Shown here one piece after another: positions 1 to 10,790 of a stretch of 33,044 bases of DNA. The notes under the pieces were generated by a model. The model saw only the letters and a list, made by a program, of their open reading frames with translations, was not told the origin of the DNA and searched no databases. The stretch's first letter is position 1; every line of letters begins with the position of its first letter. The stretch is from Chara braunii. Taxonomy: Eukaryota; Streptophyta; Charophyceae; Charales; Characeae. The stretch spans positions 3,702,394 through 3,735,437 of the forward strand of contig BFEA01000025.1 of the NCBI GenBank assembly GCA_003427395.1, written 5' to 3'. A program made the translations under genes and the position numbers.

Positions 1-794
1 CTCAGATACAAGTTCACTTCAAACGGCTATGGCGGCACATCGCCTGTACAACTCTCTGTTCGTCACTTACTCAACACTGCTGTTCGCACACAGGATCACC
101 CTGGATATCCCACACAAATCACACTCTGTACACTCACACACACACGCACACACCTACAGCTATGGCGGCTATGGCCGCTGCTACTCGATCGCTATGGCTA
201 ACTTCCTTCTCGCCCACTTCGTCCTCGGGCTCACTGCAGACCACCTCACACAAGTCGCTATGGCAGCGCTTCCGCATGGCTCACACAGGAATGAATGAAT
301 GGCTGGTCGCTGCCTCTCAATTTATACTTCTCTAGCTCGTTGGTCTGGCCCTTTCCCATGCCCGTGGTGCACACAGTCCCGTACGGTACTTGCTGGACTG
401 GACTAGGACTGACTGGGACTGGGACTGCTGACTCAGCACTGGTAGACTCCACCACTTGCCCACTTGCCTCTGTCTCAAACGTGAGCAGCTTCGAAAGGCC
501 ACTTCCGGACCTTCCGGACCTCTCAGGACTGTAGCAGCTACGACCTTGACCTTTCAGGATCCCTACAGCTACGACCTCTACAGGGCTGTGACTCCTACTC
601 GACAGACCTACAGATCGAACCCCTACCACTACACAGACCTACGACAGAACAACAACTGTGAGGACCTCTGTCAGGGCCCAAAAAGGGCCGCTGACGAAGT
701 GTTAACCGGTGCAGCTTGCTCGCGGACTGGTGGTTTAAACTCAGCCTTCTGTAATACAGGCGGTAACAAGGGGAGCAAAAGGGCTGTGGAGATG
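1..794. other. No recognisable gene; low-copy sequence with short internal repeats
   Basis: No reading frame here resembles a known protein. Short frames exist on both strands, but their translations are compositionally odd. The stretch 380-440 is built from degenerate repeats of the kind GGACTGGACT/GGACTG. Two related phrases containing CAGCTACGACC occur around 533-575. The composition resembles the leader or LTR of a retroelement, but no TG...CA ends or primer site could be assigned. Confidence 0.4.
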
Positions 795-1075
795 CAGGGG
801 TGAAGGAGAGGGATAGAAGGAGAGCGAAAGCAGGAAGAGAGAGAATAAGAGAGAGGAGAGAGAAGGAGAGAGAAGGAGAGAGAAGGAGAGAGAAGGAGAA
901 AAGAAGAAGGAGAGAAAAGGAGAGAGAAGGAGAAGGAGAGAAAGAGAGAAGGAGAGAGAAGGAGAGAGAAGGAGAGAGAAGAAGAGAGGAGAGAGAAGCA
1001 GATAGAAGGAGAGAAAGAGAGACGGAGAAGGAAGGAGAGGGAAGGAGACAGAAGGGATCAGGCTGGGAGAAAGCA
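795..1075. repeat. Polypurine (GGAGA/GAAGGA) low-complexity tract
   Basis: About 280 bases consist almost only of G and A on the plus strand, as imperfect repeats of GGAGAGAGAA. The tract produces spurious Arg/Glu-rich frames on one strand and Ser/Leu-rich frames on the other. A purine strand this long could adopt triplex or H-DNA forms; that is inference. Confidence 0.9.
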
Positions 1076-1598
1076 AAGGGATTCTCTTTTTTCCTTCCAA
1101 AGATACGGAGGGGGAAAAAAGAAAGGACAATGGACTTACTTCCGCCATCTTGTTTCTTCATCATCTTCTCCCTTCTCCGGCTGTAATTGCTTATCCAAGG
1201 TCGTAATTATTGCTGATTTATAAAAAAAAAGAACACATATCAATTGAGTTGGGATCCCACCAATCAGTCAGCAACACAAAACTCATCAGAACCGGCTGGT
1301 CGTCTCTTCCAGTAAACCACTTCAAAAAAAAAAAAAGCTTCCTCTTAGTGTGAGACATATACCCACGAGGGAGAGCCGAGGACACTGCACCTGTTCATTA
1401 GACCTACGCACGTCCTGGAGGAGTGCAGTGCAGAGGCTAGGAGGATCTCAGGAGGGGAGGAGGGGGAAGGTCGGGGAAGGTGGGGGGAAGAGGGAACGTA
1501 GGTGACGACGGTTCAAGGGGTGTCCAGGGACTAATGGATGCATTTATGTCCAGCGACTCCACTCAGTTTCATTCTCGCCCTGTTACTTGTTACAACAC

Positions 1599-1600
<2 letters not shown>

Positions 1601-1676
<76 letters not shown>

Positions 1677-1690
1677 TGTGTGTGTGTGTG
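1601..1690. repeat. (CT)n then (GT)n microsatellite
   Basis: About 36 uninterrupted CT units (1601-1673) run directly into about 8 GT units. Confidence 0.97.
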
Positions 1691-2008
1691 AGATTGTGTC
1701 TTATGTCCCTCCTTGTGAGACCATCTTTAAAGTTACGCACTTCACCCTTGTGCGACCATCTTTTAAGTTAAACACTTCAATCTGAATCGCAAGGGCACTA
1801 TCGTACATAAACACTGCATATCATACTTCCAAAAGCAGACATGCACATAAACGAAGGAAAGGGAGAGGAGTCGAAGAGGGGAAGAGAAAGGAACCACACC
1901 ACAACCCAGCTGTAGCCGTCAGCAAGAATAGTCTCCCCCAGAATATTCTCCACCCAATATTGCGTCCGAGTATCGGCACAGCCCCTAAGGAATAGTCACC
2001 GAAGTCTC

Positions 2009-2010
<2 letters not shown>

Positions 2011-2067
<57 letters not shown>

Positions 2068-2068
2068 N
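2011..2068. repeat. (CT)n microsatellite ending in an ambiguous base
   Basis: About 28 CT units end at a single N (2068). The N at the repeat edge suggests that the true array length was not resolved in the assembly. Confidence 0.95.
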
Positions 2069-3060
2069 ACACACCTCAAAGAAGAACAAATCAGACATGG
2101 AGGGTGGAGCGAGAGAAAGAAGGAGAAGAAGAAGAAGAAGAATACCTCTCGTGTCACTCTCTCCTGCCATGACACAGATACCAACCAGCGAAAAAAAAGG
2201 TGTCTCCTTGAGCTGATGTCTGCAGATGAAGGGGGCTGGCCTGTGCCCAGCGATGGAGAACAGCGCTGGGCACAGCACCACAGCTAAGTTCCCCTTGATC
2301 TAGCCTCCGCTGTCTCTCCTCCAAATCTACTCCCAACCAGCACCACTTCTGGCGCCAACCTCTGATGCTGCTCAAGCACCATGACAAGGTCATCGAATAT
2401 GAACTACTACCTGCCTAACTGAACGCATCTCAGCTATAAATAACTCTGGGCCCAATGGAGAAATCTACCATCGGCCTGCCTGCTGGGCCATCTGATCGAG
2501 AACAGTCCGATCTATATGGTCCAGGACACAGGTCCCAGTCCTGGTCCTGGTCAAAACGGCCTGCCAGGTTCCCCCCGGGCTTCCAGGCTCATCTGCTGTC
2601 TATCTCATGAGACTTAACTTTTGCTGTGTTGTTTTGGTGACGATATATGTTGTCCCTAACTTACTCTATTCTCAATCCTTTGCTGTATCAACAGAGATAC
2701 CAACATAATAGAGGACAAAACAAGCAGAACATAGGAAACGTGACTCAGCCCCTCAGCCCAAACCGAAGTCCAAGGTCCGAACACCCCTGAACTGAACCGT
2801 TGTAATACAGACCAGGTGCTGAGTTGGAACTCCACAAGAAGCAGATGAATAAAAACTACTGCAATTCTTTTCAAAAAAAAAAAAAAAAAAAAACTACAAT
2901 TCTGAATCACCTAGGGCCGGTCAGTTCGAGGATGCTATCTCAAGGCAGTCGTCGATTCAAAAAAAAAAAAAAAAAAAGGAGTCCGTGACCGGCCAAATGC
3001 CGTAACAACACATCCAGTCCAGACAAACAACCCTGTACAGACAAAATAATATCAAGCAGA

Positions 3061-3118
3061 ATAAATAAATAAATAGAATAGAATAGAATAGAATAGAACA
3101 GAATGGAATAGAATAAAA
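3061..3118. repeat. AAATA/GAATA pentanucleotide repeat
   Basis: AAATA units are followed by about eight imperfect GAATA units (GAACA and GGAATA variants), giving a compound short tandem repeat. Confidence 0.9.
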
Positions 3119-3410
3119 AGCAAACATGCAGATCCACACAACACACAACACACCCCAATAACCTGCCGCCGAGGCCTCATCGGGCCCAAAAAAACAATAC
3201 AGCCGCGGGGCCCTGGATCTGAATCAGGGCCCAAAATGGAACACAGGCGGGCCTGAACGGTCACTGTGGCATCCGCGTACACCACACACACACACAAACA
3301 ATAAACAGATATTGAGAAAAAAAAAAAAAAAGAGGTAAGCAAGCAGCCGCGTCGTTCCAGGGTTCGAGTTTACTGAAGGAGTTGTTATCATTGTGTTCTT
3401 GCCTTGGTCA

Positions 3411-3923
<513 letters not shown>

Positions 3924-4080
3924 TCATGCATGCACACGTGTCATAAGGAGGAAGAAGGGGAGGAAGACGACGATCAGGAGAGCGCACACGCATAAAAAAC
4001 GGCATGCAGATTACAAAGAGCACAACGACGATACCGACGATACCATGAATACAACGACGACACTACGAGTACAAGGACGA

Positions 4081-4266
4081 ACAAGAGGTGGAGGAGGAGG
4101 AGGAGGAGGAAGGAAGGAAGGAGGGAAGGAGGGAAGGAGGGGTAAAACGTAGACGAGGAGGATTATGTCACAAGGATCACAATGACGGTACGATTAGAAC
4201 AACAACGAATAAGAGGAGGCCGAAGAGGAGGAGGAGGAGGAGGAGGAGGCTAAAGAGGAGGAGGAG
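4081..4266. repeat. GGA/GAG trinucleotide-rich tract
   Basis: Runs of AGG/GGA/GAG units (4088-4140 and 4216-4266) are separated by a short unique stretch. They lie in the intron and explain the Glu/Arg-rich frames seen there. Confidence 0.9.
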
Positions 4267-4494
4267 TCTATTATGTTCGATATGAGAAGAAAGATCTATT
4301 TGATAGATTATTTCGATTACCAATTACTACTAGTATATATTTTTCTTTTCTTTTTTTTTTAACCACAACAGCTCAATTCATTGCAAATTACGATTCGAGG
4401 CCGGGGATTCACAATTCGACCCGGGGTACCTGACAGCATCAGTCAGCTTATAATAGCTGACAGGCACTTGCCTGCGCAACTCACCGCTACCTAC

Positions 4495-4668
4495 CGAGTT
4501 CCGCATTACAGACTTAAGTAAATTCAATCGTCCATGTATGCAATTCAATCCTATACAAGTTCCGCTACCGAATTCCGCGTTACAGACTTAAGTAAATTCA
4601 ATCGTCCATGCATGCAATTCAATCGTCCATGCATGCAATTCAATCGTCCATGCATGCAATTCAATCCT
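4495..4668. repeat. 21-bp tandem repeat within a duplicated block
   Basis: The phrase AATTCAATCGTCCATGCATGC repeats head to tail about three times (about 4592-4660). A larger unit of about 74 bp, beginning at the CCGAGTTCCGC-type phrase and running through TTACAGACTTAAGTAAATTC, also occurs twice (from 4495 and from 4569). ATGCAT is palindromic. This is intron sequence. Confidence 0.85.
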
Positions 4669-4965
4669 TGCGTTCAATTACTATATCAATCGATCTAGAA
4701 AACATATACATAATCAATAAATCATATATATACAATACTAATCTATTCTTTTCTGTTATTCCTACTTACTTTTATTTATTATTATTATTATTATTAACTG
4801 CTAATTTAATTCGCCATGAGGAATTCAAGAACTTTAATTTGTTCATACAGAACAATTAGCAATACCTTTACAGATGCACCATCGTAAATTCAACGAAGTA
4901 TTTTGATTTCACCCCCAAAAAAACAACCGTTCCGAATTTCGGAAATCAAAATACTAGAGATTCAG

Positions 4966-5166
4966 ATTCTTTGAACTTCAAAAGAAATCTTTAGGGATTG
5001 CCCAAAATTCATTCATTATAGCAAACACAGCTTGAATTTCAGACATCAAAATAATGTAGATTCAGATTCTTTCAACTTGAAAAAACAAATCTTTCAACTT
5101 GAAAACAAATCTTTCAACTTGAAAAGAAATCTTTGACCTTGAAAAAAAATCTTTGACATTGAAAAT
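4966..5166. repeat. About 20-bp degenerate tandem repeat (AAATCTTT...TTGAAAA)
   Basis: Units of the form AAATCTTTSAMYTTGAAAA occur at least five times between 5060 and 5166, with more diverged copies upstream. The repeat is AT-rich and intronic. Confidence 0.8.
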
Positions 5167-5246
5167 AATAGAGATTAGGAATTTAGGGTAGTACGATGAA
5201 AATCCGGAGTTCCCTATGGAGAGCGTAGTACAATGAAAGCTGTTTG

Positions 5247-5355
5247 CTAGTCTTCCCCCGAATACAACGCACGGTCATTATAGCTGAATTTAGACTGAAA
5301 GATAGACCAAATCCAGCTATAATGACCGTGCGTTGTATTCGGGGGAAGACGGTAG
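5247..5355. mobile_element. Hairpin MITE, copy 1 (perfect 36-bp arms)
   Basis: The arm at 5251-5286, starting TCTTCCCCCGAATACAACGC, is exactly complementary to 5314-5349, with a 27-nt loop between. The right end reads GGGGGAAGACGGTAG, the complement of the CTACCGTCTTCCCC terminus shared by four other copies in this window. At 109 bp it has no coding capacity, as expected of a non-autonomous foldback/MITE element. The perfect arms suggest recent insertion or recent arm correction. It lies in the intron. Confidence 0.9.
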
Positions 5356-5367
5356 TCCGTAAATGGT

Positions 5368-5480
5368 TAGAATTACTGTATTACAGTATGACTTAGTTCT
5401 TTTTCTTGTTAGAATTACTGTATTACAAAATATGACTTAGAAAACTTAGGGAACAAGAACCTAAGTTTTCTTTCTTGTTG
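5368..5480. repeat. Short tandem duplication with a 12-bp hairpin
   Basis: TTAGAATTACTGTATTACA occurs at about 5369 and again at about 5409, each followed by a TATGACTTAG phrase. The second copy leads into AGAAAACTTAGG and its complement CCTAAGTTTTCT around a short loop. This is intronic and of unknown origin. Confidence 0.7.
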
Positions 5481-5548
5481 CCTACGTACGTTTTTCAATG
5501 TGACCCACACGGCGCCGAAAGGGGTAGAGTGGCGCCATTACCCCCTGA

Positions 5549-5664
5549 TATCGTCTTCACCCCGAATAGAACGTACGGTCATTCGCGGTAGCCTGCATTT
5601 GGGGTAACTAAAAGTCTCGATACAGCGATATTGACCGAACGTTCATTTCAGGGGAAGACGTTAG
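5549..5664. mobile_element. Hairpin MITE, copy 2 (diverged)
   Basis: The left end CGTCTTCACCCCGAATAGAACG faces a right end GGGGAAGACGTTAG about 115 bp away. The family length and end motif match copy 1, but the arms carry many mismatches, so this is an older copy. Confidence 0.75.
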
Positions 5665-5927
5665 TGGAACCGTGCGTCTGGTGACCACGAACCACATTAA
5701 AAAAAAAAAAAGCAAACAAAGTCAACAGACCAAAAAAAAAAAAAAGAACATTGAAAAAAAACAAAAAGACAAAAAAGCTGGGGAAAAAAAAAAAAAAACA
5801 GAGTGACCATGAGACTACCTAGTTTCACAATCACGGTAATGCGCGGTTAAAAAAAAAAGAAAAAAGTGATTCGCGGTAGGTATGACGTGTCAAATTTGTC
5901 CGAGTGACGTGGCATAATCGCACCCAG

Positions 5928-6245
5928 GTAATTTCCTTTTTTTTTTTTCTAAGGTGCGCGATTCCGAAGAACAGTCACTATTAAAAAAAAAAAAAAAAAA
6001 AAAAAACGGAAAAGACTCAAACGTGGCATACCGTACATACGTAATTTTATGGTTTCCATCTACTTTACTTTTTATTCCTTTCCACACGTAATTTCCTTTT
6101 TTTTTTCTTTTAATGTACGCGATTCCGAAGACAGTCACTATCAAAAAAAAATAAAAAAATCGGAAGACTCAGACGTGGCATATCGTACATACGTAATTTT
6201 ATGTTTTTTATTTACTTTACTTTTTATTCCTTTCCATACGTAATT
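5928..6245. repeat. Tandem duplication of a unit near 160 bp
   Basis: A unit starting GTAATTTCC(T)n, then a CGCGATTCCGAAG phrase, an A-tract, CGTGGCAT, CGTACATACGTAATTTTATG and TTTATTCCTTTCCA occurs at 5928-6087 and again at 6088-6239. A third start follows at 6240. Differences are mainly homopolymer lengths. It lies in the intron. Confidence 0.9.
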
Positions 6246-6526
6246 TCGAGCGGCATTCGTTGAAAAAATAAAAGTCACCAAAACGAAGATCGGAGAGATC
6301 CCTCCCAAGTTTTTATCGTCAGATTCCGACCCGGTTAATTAAAATCATAAACTTAGCGGAATCCTTCTTATCATTCAGTTTAAGATCTCATTTATTTGAA
6401 TTATTTCATTTCATCAAATTTTATTTTTATTTTTTTTTGCCACACTAATTAGTAATTAAGCACAGCGAATCCGATCGAAACCTTACGGCAACGATAATAT
6501 CACGGGAACGATACCTCCACCCCCCC

Positions 6527-6529
6527 CCA

Positions 6530-6559
<30 letters not shown>
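6527..6559. repeat. (CA)n microsatellite
   Basis: About 15 CA units follow a C-tract; intronic. Confidence 0.95.
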
Positions 6560-6562
<3 letters not shown>

Positions 6563-6607
6563 GAAACGCGAGAGTACAAAAGCGTGAGAGAGATGATCAG
6601 GAGGGGA

Positions 6608-6812
6608 CTACCGTCTTCCCCCGAACATAACGCATGTGTTGTATTCGAGTTTTCTAAACAAACTCGATGATTCCAATAGAACGCGTATGCGATGTATTCG
6701 AATATAAGAGCTGTTCGAATAGAGAGCTTATGCGTTGCATTCGGATAGAAAGCAACCTGTGCGTTGTATTCGTTTACAACGCACATGCGTTATGTTCGGG
6801 GGAAGGCAGTAG
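6608..6812. mobile_element. Hairpin MITE, copy 3 (205-bp long form)
   Basis: The left end CTACCGTCTTCCCCCGAACA and the right end TGTTCGGGGGAAGGCAGTAG are near-perfect inverted repeats, extending through ATAACGCATGTG/CACATGCGTTAT. The interior carries several extra phrases of the GCGTTGTATTCG type in both orientations. This suggests internal rearrangement or nesting of family ends. It lies in the intron. Confidence 0.85.
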
Positions 6813-6827
6813 GAAGAGAACTGAATA

Positions 6828-7046
6828 TATCGAAAGAGAGTGAGGGGAGAGAGAAAGAGAGAGAAGGTGACGGAGAGAGAGAGGGAGAGGGAGAGAGAGA
6901 ATGGACAGTAGATCGACAAGGGATTTAAGGAAGATCATTAGCTGGTGTATATGCTAATTGTACACAATTTTCCAAAGCTAGGGAGCAATGACGAAACAAG
7001 AAGCATTCAGACAGGATAAAAGAGAGAGGAGAAAGGGGAAAAAGAG

Positions 7047-7080
<34 letters not shown>
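6828..7080. repeat. GA-rich tracts
   Basis: GAGA-rich segments (6831-6900 and 7020-7080, the latter with about 14 consecutive GA units) are separated by unique sequence. Between and after them AAGGAAGTCCGTTAGCTGG-type phrases recur (about 7103 and 7141), a short duplicated unit. Confidence 0.85.
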
Positions 7081-7081
<1 letters not shown>

Positions 7082-7281
7082 GGTGAAATACGAAGACTTT
7101 GAGGAAGTCCGTTAGCTGGGAGCACTAAGAACCGGGTAAGAAGGAAGTCCGTTAGCTGGAAGCACTAGGGGCTCCTCTTATCATCCATCCCTCGATCCGT
7201 AAGGGCGAGGGGGGACAAGACGAATGATACCTTTCAAAGGAAAAAAAAAAAAAAAAAAAAAAGGGGCGAGCGGTTGATTAC

Positions 7282-7762
7282 CTTTCACTTTATTGCAGAA
7301 AGGACAAGCCTCGTACTGATAGAGAACGACGTCGCCGGGGATCTTAACGTTAGGAATTTCTTTGGCTTCCGCTGACGTCGAATATGCAACGTAAGAAACG
7401 GGTATGACTCCCGCGATCAGCGCTTTGGATGACACGTGGCCGCCTTTCCGCGTCCAATCGTACCAATTACCTCCTCGGCCACCGTCAGCGCAGGCGCCCG
7501 ATCCGATCGCCTCACCGTCAACGGGGCAGCTGCGCGCCAGCAAAGCAGTGCGCAGCCTGCTGGGATCGCGATCCTCGAGCCGATCATGTGTCGACGCTGT
7601 GCAGCCATGCGATGACCCCGCCGGCGGGGATCCCGACGTCGACGGTGATAGCGTAGAGAAGAATGAGGTGGCGCCAACAGCTCCCGCCCTGTCGCGGAGC
7701 GCACATCCTCGCAACGCGCGCCGGACGTGCGCACCTCCTCTAATCAGCAGGCGATCGGCCAT
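7282..7762 (-). CDS. PTGES2: Prostaglandin E synthase 2-like protein, exon 1
   Basis: This exon encodes the N-terminal part of a membrane-associated PGE synthase 2 family protein (thioredoxin/GST-fold thiol enzyme). The ATG at 7762 is the first in frame, with an upstream in-frame TGA. Residues 1-60 are rich in Arg, Ala and Ser with few acidic residues, like an organellar targeting peptide. Residues about 114-126 (ALIAGVIPVSYVA) form a hydrophobic segment. Residues about 144-160 carry the family signature DVVLYQYEACPFCNKVK, with the CxxC active-site pair at Cys153 and Cys156. The exon ends at 7282 with a GT donor (7281-7280), in phase 1, and joins exon 2 without loss of the conserved domain. 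Human family members make PGE2 or bind heme-glutathione; the role in plants is unsettled, so the enzymatic name is by family only. Confidence 0.88.
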
Positions 7763-7772
7763 CTCGCGCAAA

Positions 7773-7890
7773 CACGTCACTCGACACCGCGTAAAAGACG
7801 TGACACGTGCAAAGATAGCCGCAGGGCCACGTCACTCAACAGCGCCTAAAGGACGTGACACGTGCAAAGACAGCCGCAGGGCCACGTGAT
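7773..7890 (-). promoter_or_regulatory. 55-bp tandem repeat with ACGTG motifs upstream of PGE synthase 2-like exon 1
   Basis: Two 55-bp units (7773-7827, 7828-7882) and the start of a third lie directly upstream of the start codon. Each unit contains CACGTCACTC, GACGTGACACGTGC and GCAGGGCCACGT. That places several ACGT cores, of the ABRE/G-box type bound by plant bZIP and bHLH factors, within 110 bp. The promoter role is inferred from position and motif density, and it may partly be 5' UTR. Confidence 0.5.
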
Positions 7891-9187
7891 CTGCGTCGTG
7901 CCATCACCGCGGCAGCTCATTCCACACTCCGGCAGCTCCGCCCCCGCCTACTCCCGCCGTCGAGCGGCTGTCGTATTCCCGATGCCTTTCCCATCGGTCC
8001 CACGAAGTTACCGGCGGGCCTACCGTCTTCCCCGAACACAGCGCACCATGATGATGAATGTATACAAGCGAGCTTTCCGGTCCCATACCGCCAAAATTAC
8101 GGTGTGTTGTGTTCGGGAAAGACGGGAGGTCCCGCTTGCGCGAACTGAGATACACTGGCCGTAGATAAGCGAAGATCGACGGCCAAAATCTTCTTGCAAA
8201 TCAGATTTGGGCGGCGATAATCAATCTTCTTGCAAATCCTTTTACCGCCGGCGGGGATCCGGTCCTTTCCGGCGCGCGTTTTTCATTTCTGGCGGTAGAT
8301 TGTGGAGATTCGACGACCACAACAGAAATGAAAAGCACGCGCCCAGTGGGCCCCGGCCCGGGGCCATGTCCCACTCTCAGCGTTGAGCTAGCTCAACGTT
8401 GGGTTTTCAACCACGTACGGGGAGGGGGGACATCCTGTGCATCGAACCGTAAAAAAGAAAAAACACGCCAACTCGATTACTACGCCCCTACCCTGTTCAC
8501 TCGTTTAGTACGCCCCTATCCTGGGCGAAGTTTGCTGGCAGTAGCTGGCAGAATGTTTATATTCTTTGTTTCCTGGGTGTTTTGCTAGCTTGTGAAGGGG
8601 TGCTGGCCCACTTGACCGCCACTCCGCCTACCGGTAGGCCGCAATTGCCGCAATTGTCCAATTTTGATTGCGCTACCAATTCGTCGCGGCCTACTGGGTA
8701 CCGGTCAGATTTGTCATCGGAGAAGTGGGACTTGTGCATCCACACCCGTTCGAAATCCCACTGTGGCAGGAGGCGGTCAGAACTGTTCCTTGCCGACATC
8801 AAAGTGACCGCTGTGTCACTCTTCCACGAATTTCATTATCATTTTTCAAAAAAAAAATATATATATATATAGTGCTATTTTTCATTTTTGTTTTGTTTTG
8901 TTTTATTTTATTATTTTTTCGTTGTACGGCTGTTTTGTTTTCACATCTTTCCGGATGCGTCCGTTCAGGCCGATAGCGCCACAGAAGAGTCGTGACGCCT
9001 TCGAGTCTCGAAAAGCCACCGATGGGTGGCTGCTGTTCGTGTAGCTCTTACAGTCCCACGTGGCACCCTATCACCGCCATGCTATGGCATTCAAGCACAT
9101 CGGGGGAGAATACTTGCACCCTTTCGAGATGGCGACCCGTGCTCGATCGGGTGGGAACGTTACAAGTCGTTCCCACCAGCACTGCTC

Positions 9188-9190
<3 letters not shown>
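7891..9190. other. Intergenic region with no recognised gene
   Basis: Apart from MITE copy 4, no coding or RNA gene was recognised. The phrase AATCTTCTTGCAAATC occurs twice (about 8187 and 8221). A 17-bp imperfect palindrome containing GAGCTAGCTC lies near 8385. AT microsatellite-like and T-rich DNA occurs at 8845-8940. Confidence 0.4.
8020..8128. mobile_element. Hairpin MITE, copy 4
   Basis: The ends CTACCGTCTTCCCCGAACACA and TGTGTTCGGGAAAGACGGGAG are inverted, 109 bp apart. The centre contains GAATGTATACAAGC and CTTTCCGGTCC, which appear inverted in copy 5. Copies 4 and 5 are therefore one subfamily in opposite orientations. This copy lies about 260 bp upstream of the PGE synthase 2-like start codon. 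Confidence 0.85.
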
Positions 9191-9191
<1 letters not shown>

Positions 9192-9266
<75 letters not shown>

Positions 9267-9267
9267 N
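9192..9267. repeat. (CT)n microsatellite ending in an ambiguous base
   Basis: About 37 CT units end at one N (9267), the same pattern as at 2068. Confidence 0.95.
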
Positions 9268-9399
9268 GTCCGTGGCAGGGTTTCGGAGGCACCGACCGCC
9301 TGGACGAGCGACCGGTACCCGTCGAGACCCGACGTCGGGCCTGGCGCAAACTTCCGGCCGCTGCGACAACGGTGAGTACCACCGCCATCGCCCTTACGG

Positions 9400-9400
<1 letters not shown>

Positions 9401-9475
<75 letters not shown>

Positions 9476-9476
9476 C

Positions 9477-9525
<49 letters not shown>

Positions 9526-9591
9526 GTGAGTGAGTGAGTGAATGAGTGAGTGAGTGAGTGAGTGAGTGAGTGAATGAGTGAGTGAGTGAGT
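9401..9591. repeat. Compound microsatellite (CT)n-(CTAT)n-(GAGT)n
   Basis: About 20 CT units, about 20 CTAT units (one CTAC variant) and about 16 GAGT units (with GAAT variants) follow one another without spacer. This suggests stepwise birth of new arrays at one array's edge. Confidence 0.95.
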
Positions 9592-9848
9592 TTTGCTCTC
9601 TCTCTCCCTCTCTCTTTCTCTCTCTTGTATCAGTCACTGTCTCGCACTGGACTGCCGCCCGTGTAGTTCCGCGTTTACCAATCACGCGGAACACGAAGGG
9701 CCATAAAAGAAAGTTGTCGCCATCTTCGATATCACCCGAAATTCGACAACGACGACTTCGTATCGTCGGTCACGCTCAGGCATCGATGACGGCAACAGCA
9801 GGTCAATGTGTGTGTCCCCCTCGCCACCTGACCTCCACACAGTGCGGA

Positions 9849-9886
<38 letters not shown>

Positions 9887-10284
9887 CGATCTATCGACAT
9901 TCAGTACCAGCCAACTTTTGAATGAGGCCACAATGTCGATCTTCATGCAGGGTTTTCCAGCCGCATATGTATGAACGTAGCCACCGCCTCACCTTGACAT
10001 GATCGACCTTCCCCCTACCCCCCCCCAAGGTGTGGGTTGTACATCAACCTCCATAATCATTCAGTCAAATCATAAATCTTACGTCAAACTCCAATAATCA
10101 ACCTGCATAAAATATAGACACATGCAGAACGTCATATTTTTAGTCAATAAAAATTTGGCAACCCACCCTGTATAGGGGAGATGCTGCCTAATTTTTCCTT
10201 ACTTTCTAATATCAATCAGAGATAGGATCAAACTTACTTTAGTAAAGGGTTGGGTTAAGATGTGATATGGAACTTATTCTCCAT
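9592..10284. other. No recognised gene; one further (CT)n array
   Basis: A (CT)15 array lies at 9853-9883, followed by GATC-rich sequence. From about 9990 the composition becomes AT-rich, leading into the left inverted arm. No coding potential was recognised. Confidence 0.4.
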
Positions 10285-10790
10285 ATACTTAAGTACGGCT
10301 TTGGATACCATCATGTGTTGTATTACAGGTCTTCGATTAAAGGTTTACTAGTTTAAGCGGGATCCTACGAGGTTCATCTTCTGCTATCTTTTGATAACAG
10401 GTTGGTTATGACTCAACTCAAACTCATTCTCGCAACTCAACCTCATACCTTAGCCCCTGTAGTTTGTTTTTTTTCTTGGGATTTTTGCCTATATTTCTTT
10501 TGATTGTCATTTTAAAAAGTTGGGTGCCCGTTGTGGAAAGTTTGACAATGATTGAGATGTGTGTGTGTAAGGCGGAATGTGAGTTCTATGAAATGGTAAA
10601 GTTAACTACATTGGTGCCCGACAAACGTGATTTTCGTTTGTGCATATGTTTTGTGCAGGTTAGTGTCTGAAGCTTGATGGGCAAGCCAAACCTTGAGGGT
10701 AGTGAGAATAATAACCGGATGTCGCACGATCTACATACCTTGCGGGATTACGTTTTACCCTTTCGAGTTTGATGTATATGTGGGTGTTAG
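10285..10790 (+). repeat. Old dispersed repeat, left arm (inverted to 19370-20040)
   Basis: Successive phrases here match the reverse complement of 19370-20040 in order. They include CTTAAGT..GGCTTTGG, CAACTCAAACTCATTC, TTTCTTGGGA, TGTGTGTGTAAGGCGG, ATGGTAAAGTT, GGTTAGTGT and CACGATCTACATAC. Identity looks roughly 65-75 percent with indels, judged by eye. The family is unknown. This arm lacks the MITE present in the right arm. Confidence 0.75.

Noticed and set aside
595-1186. Open frames rich in Arg/Glu (plus) and Ser/Leu/Phe (minus)
   Set aside because: They are translations of the GGAGA polypurine tract and its complement, with no domain or codon-bias signal.
4592-4664. CRISPR-like array of 21-bp repeats
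   Set aside because: The repeats are directly adjacent with no spacers, in eukaryotic intron DNA; a simple tandem repeat.
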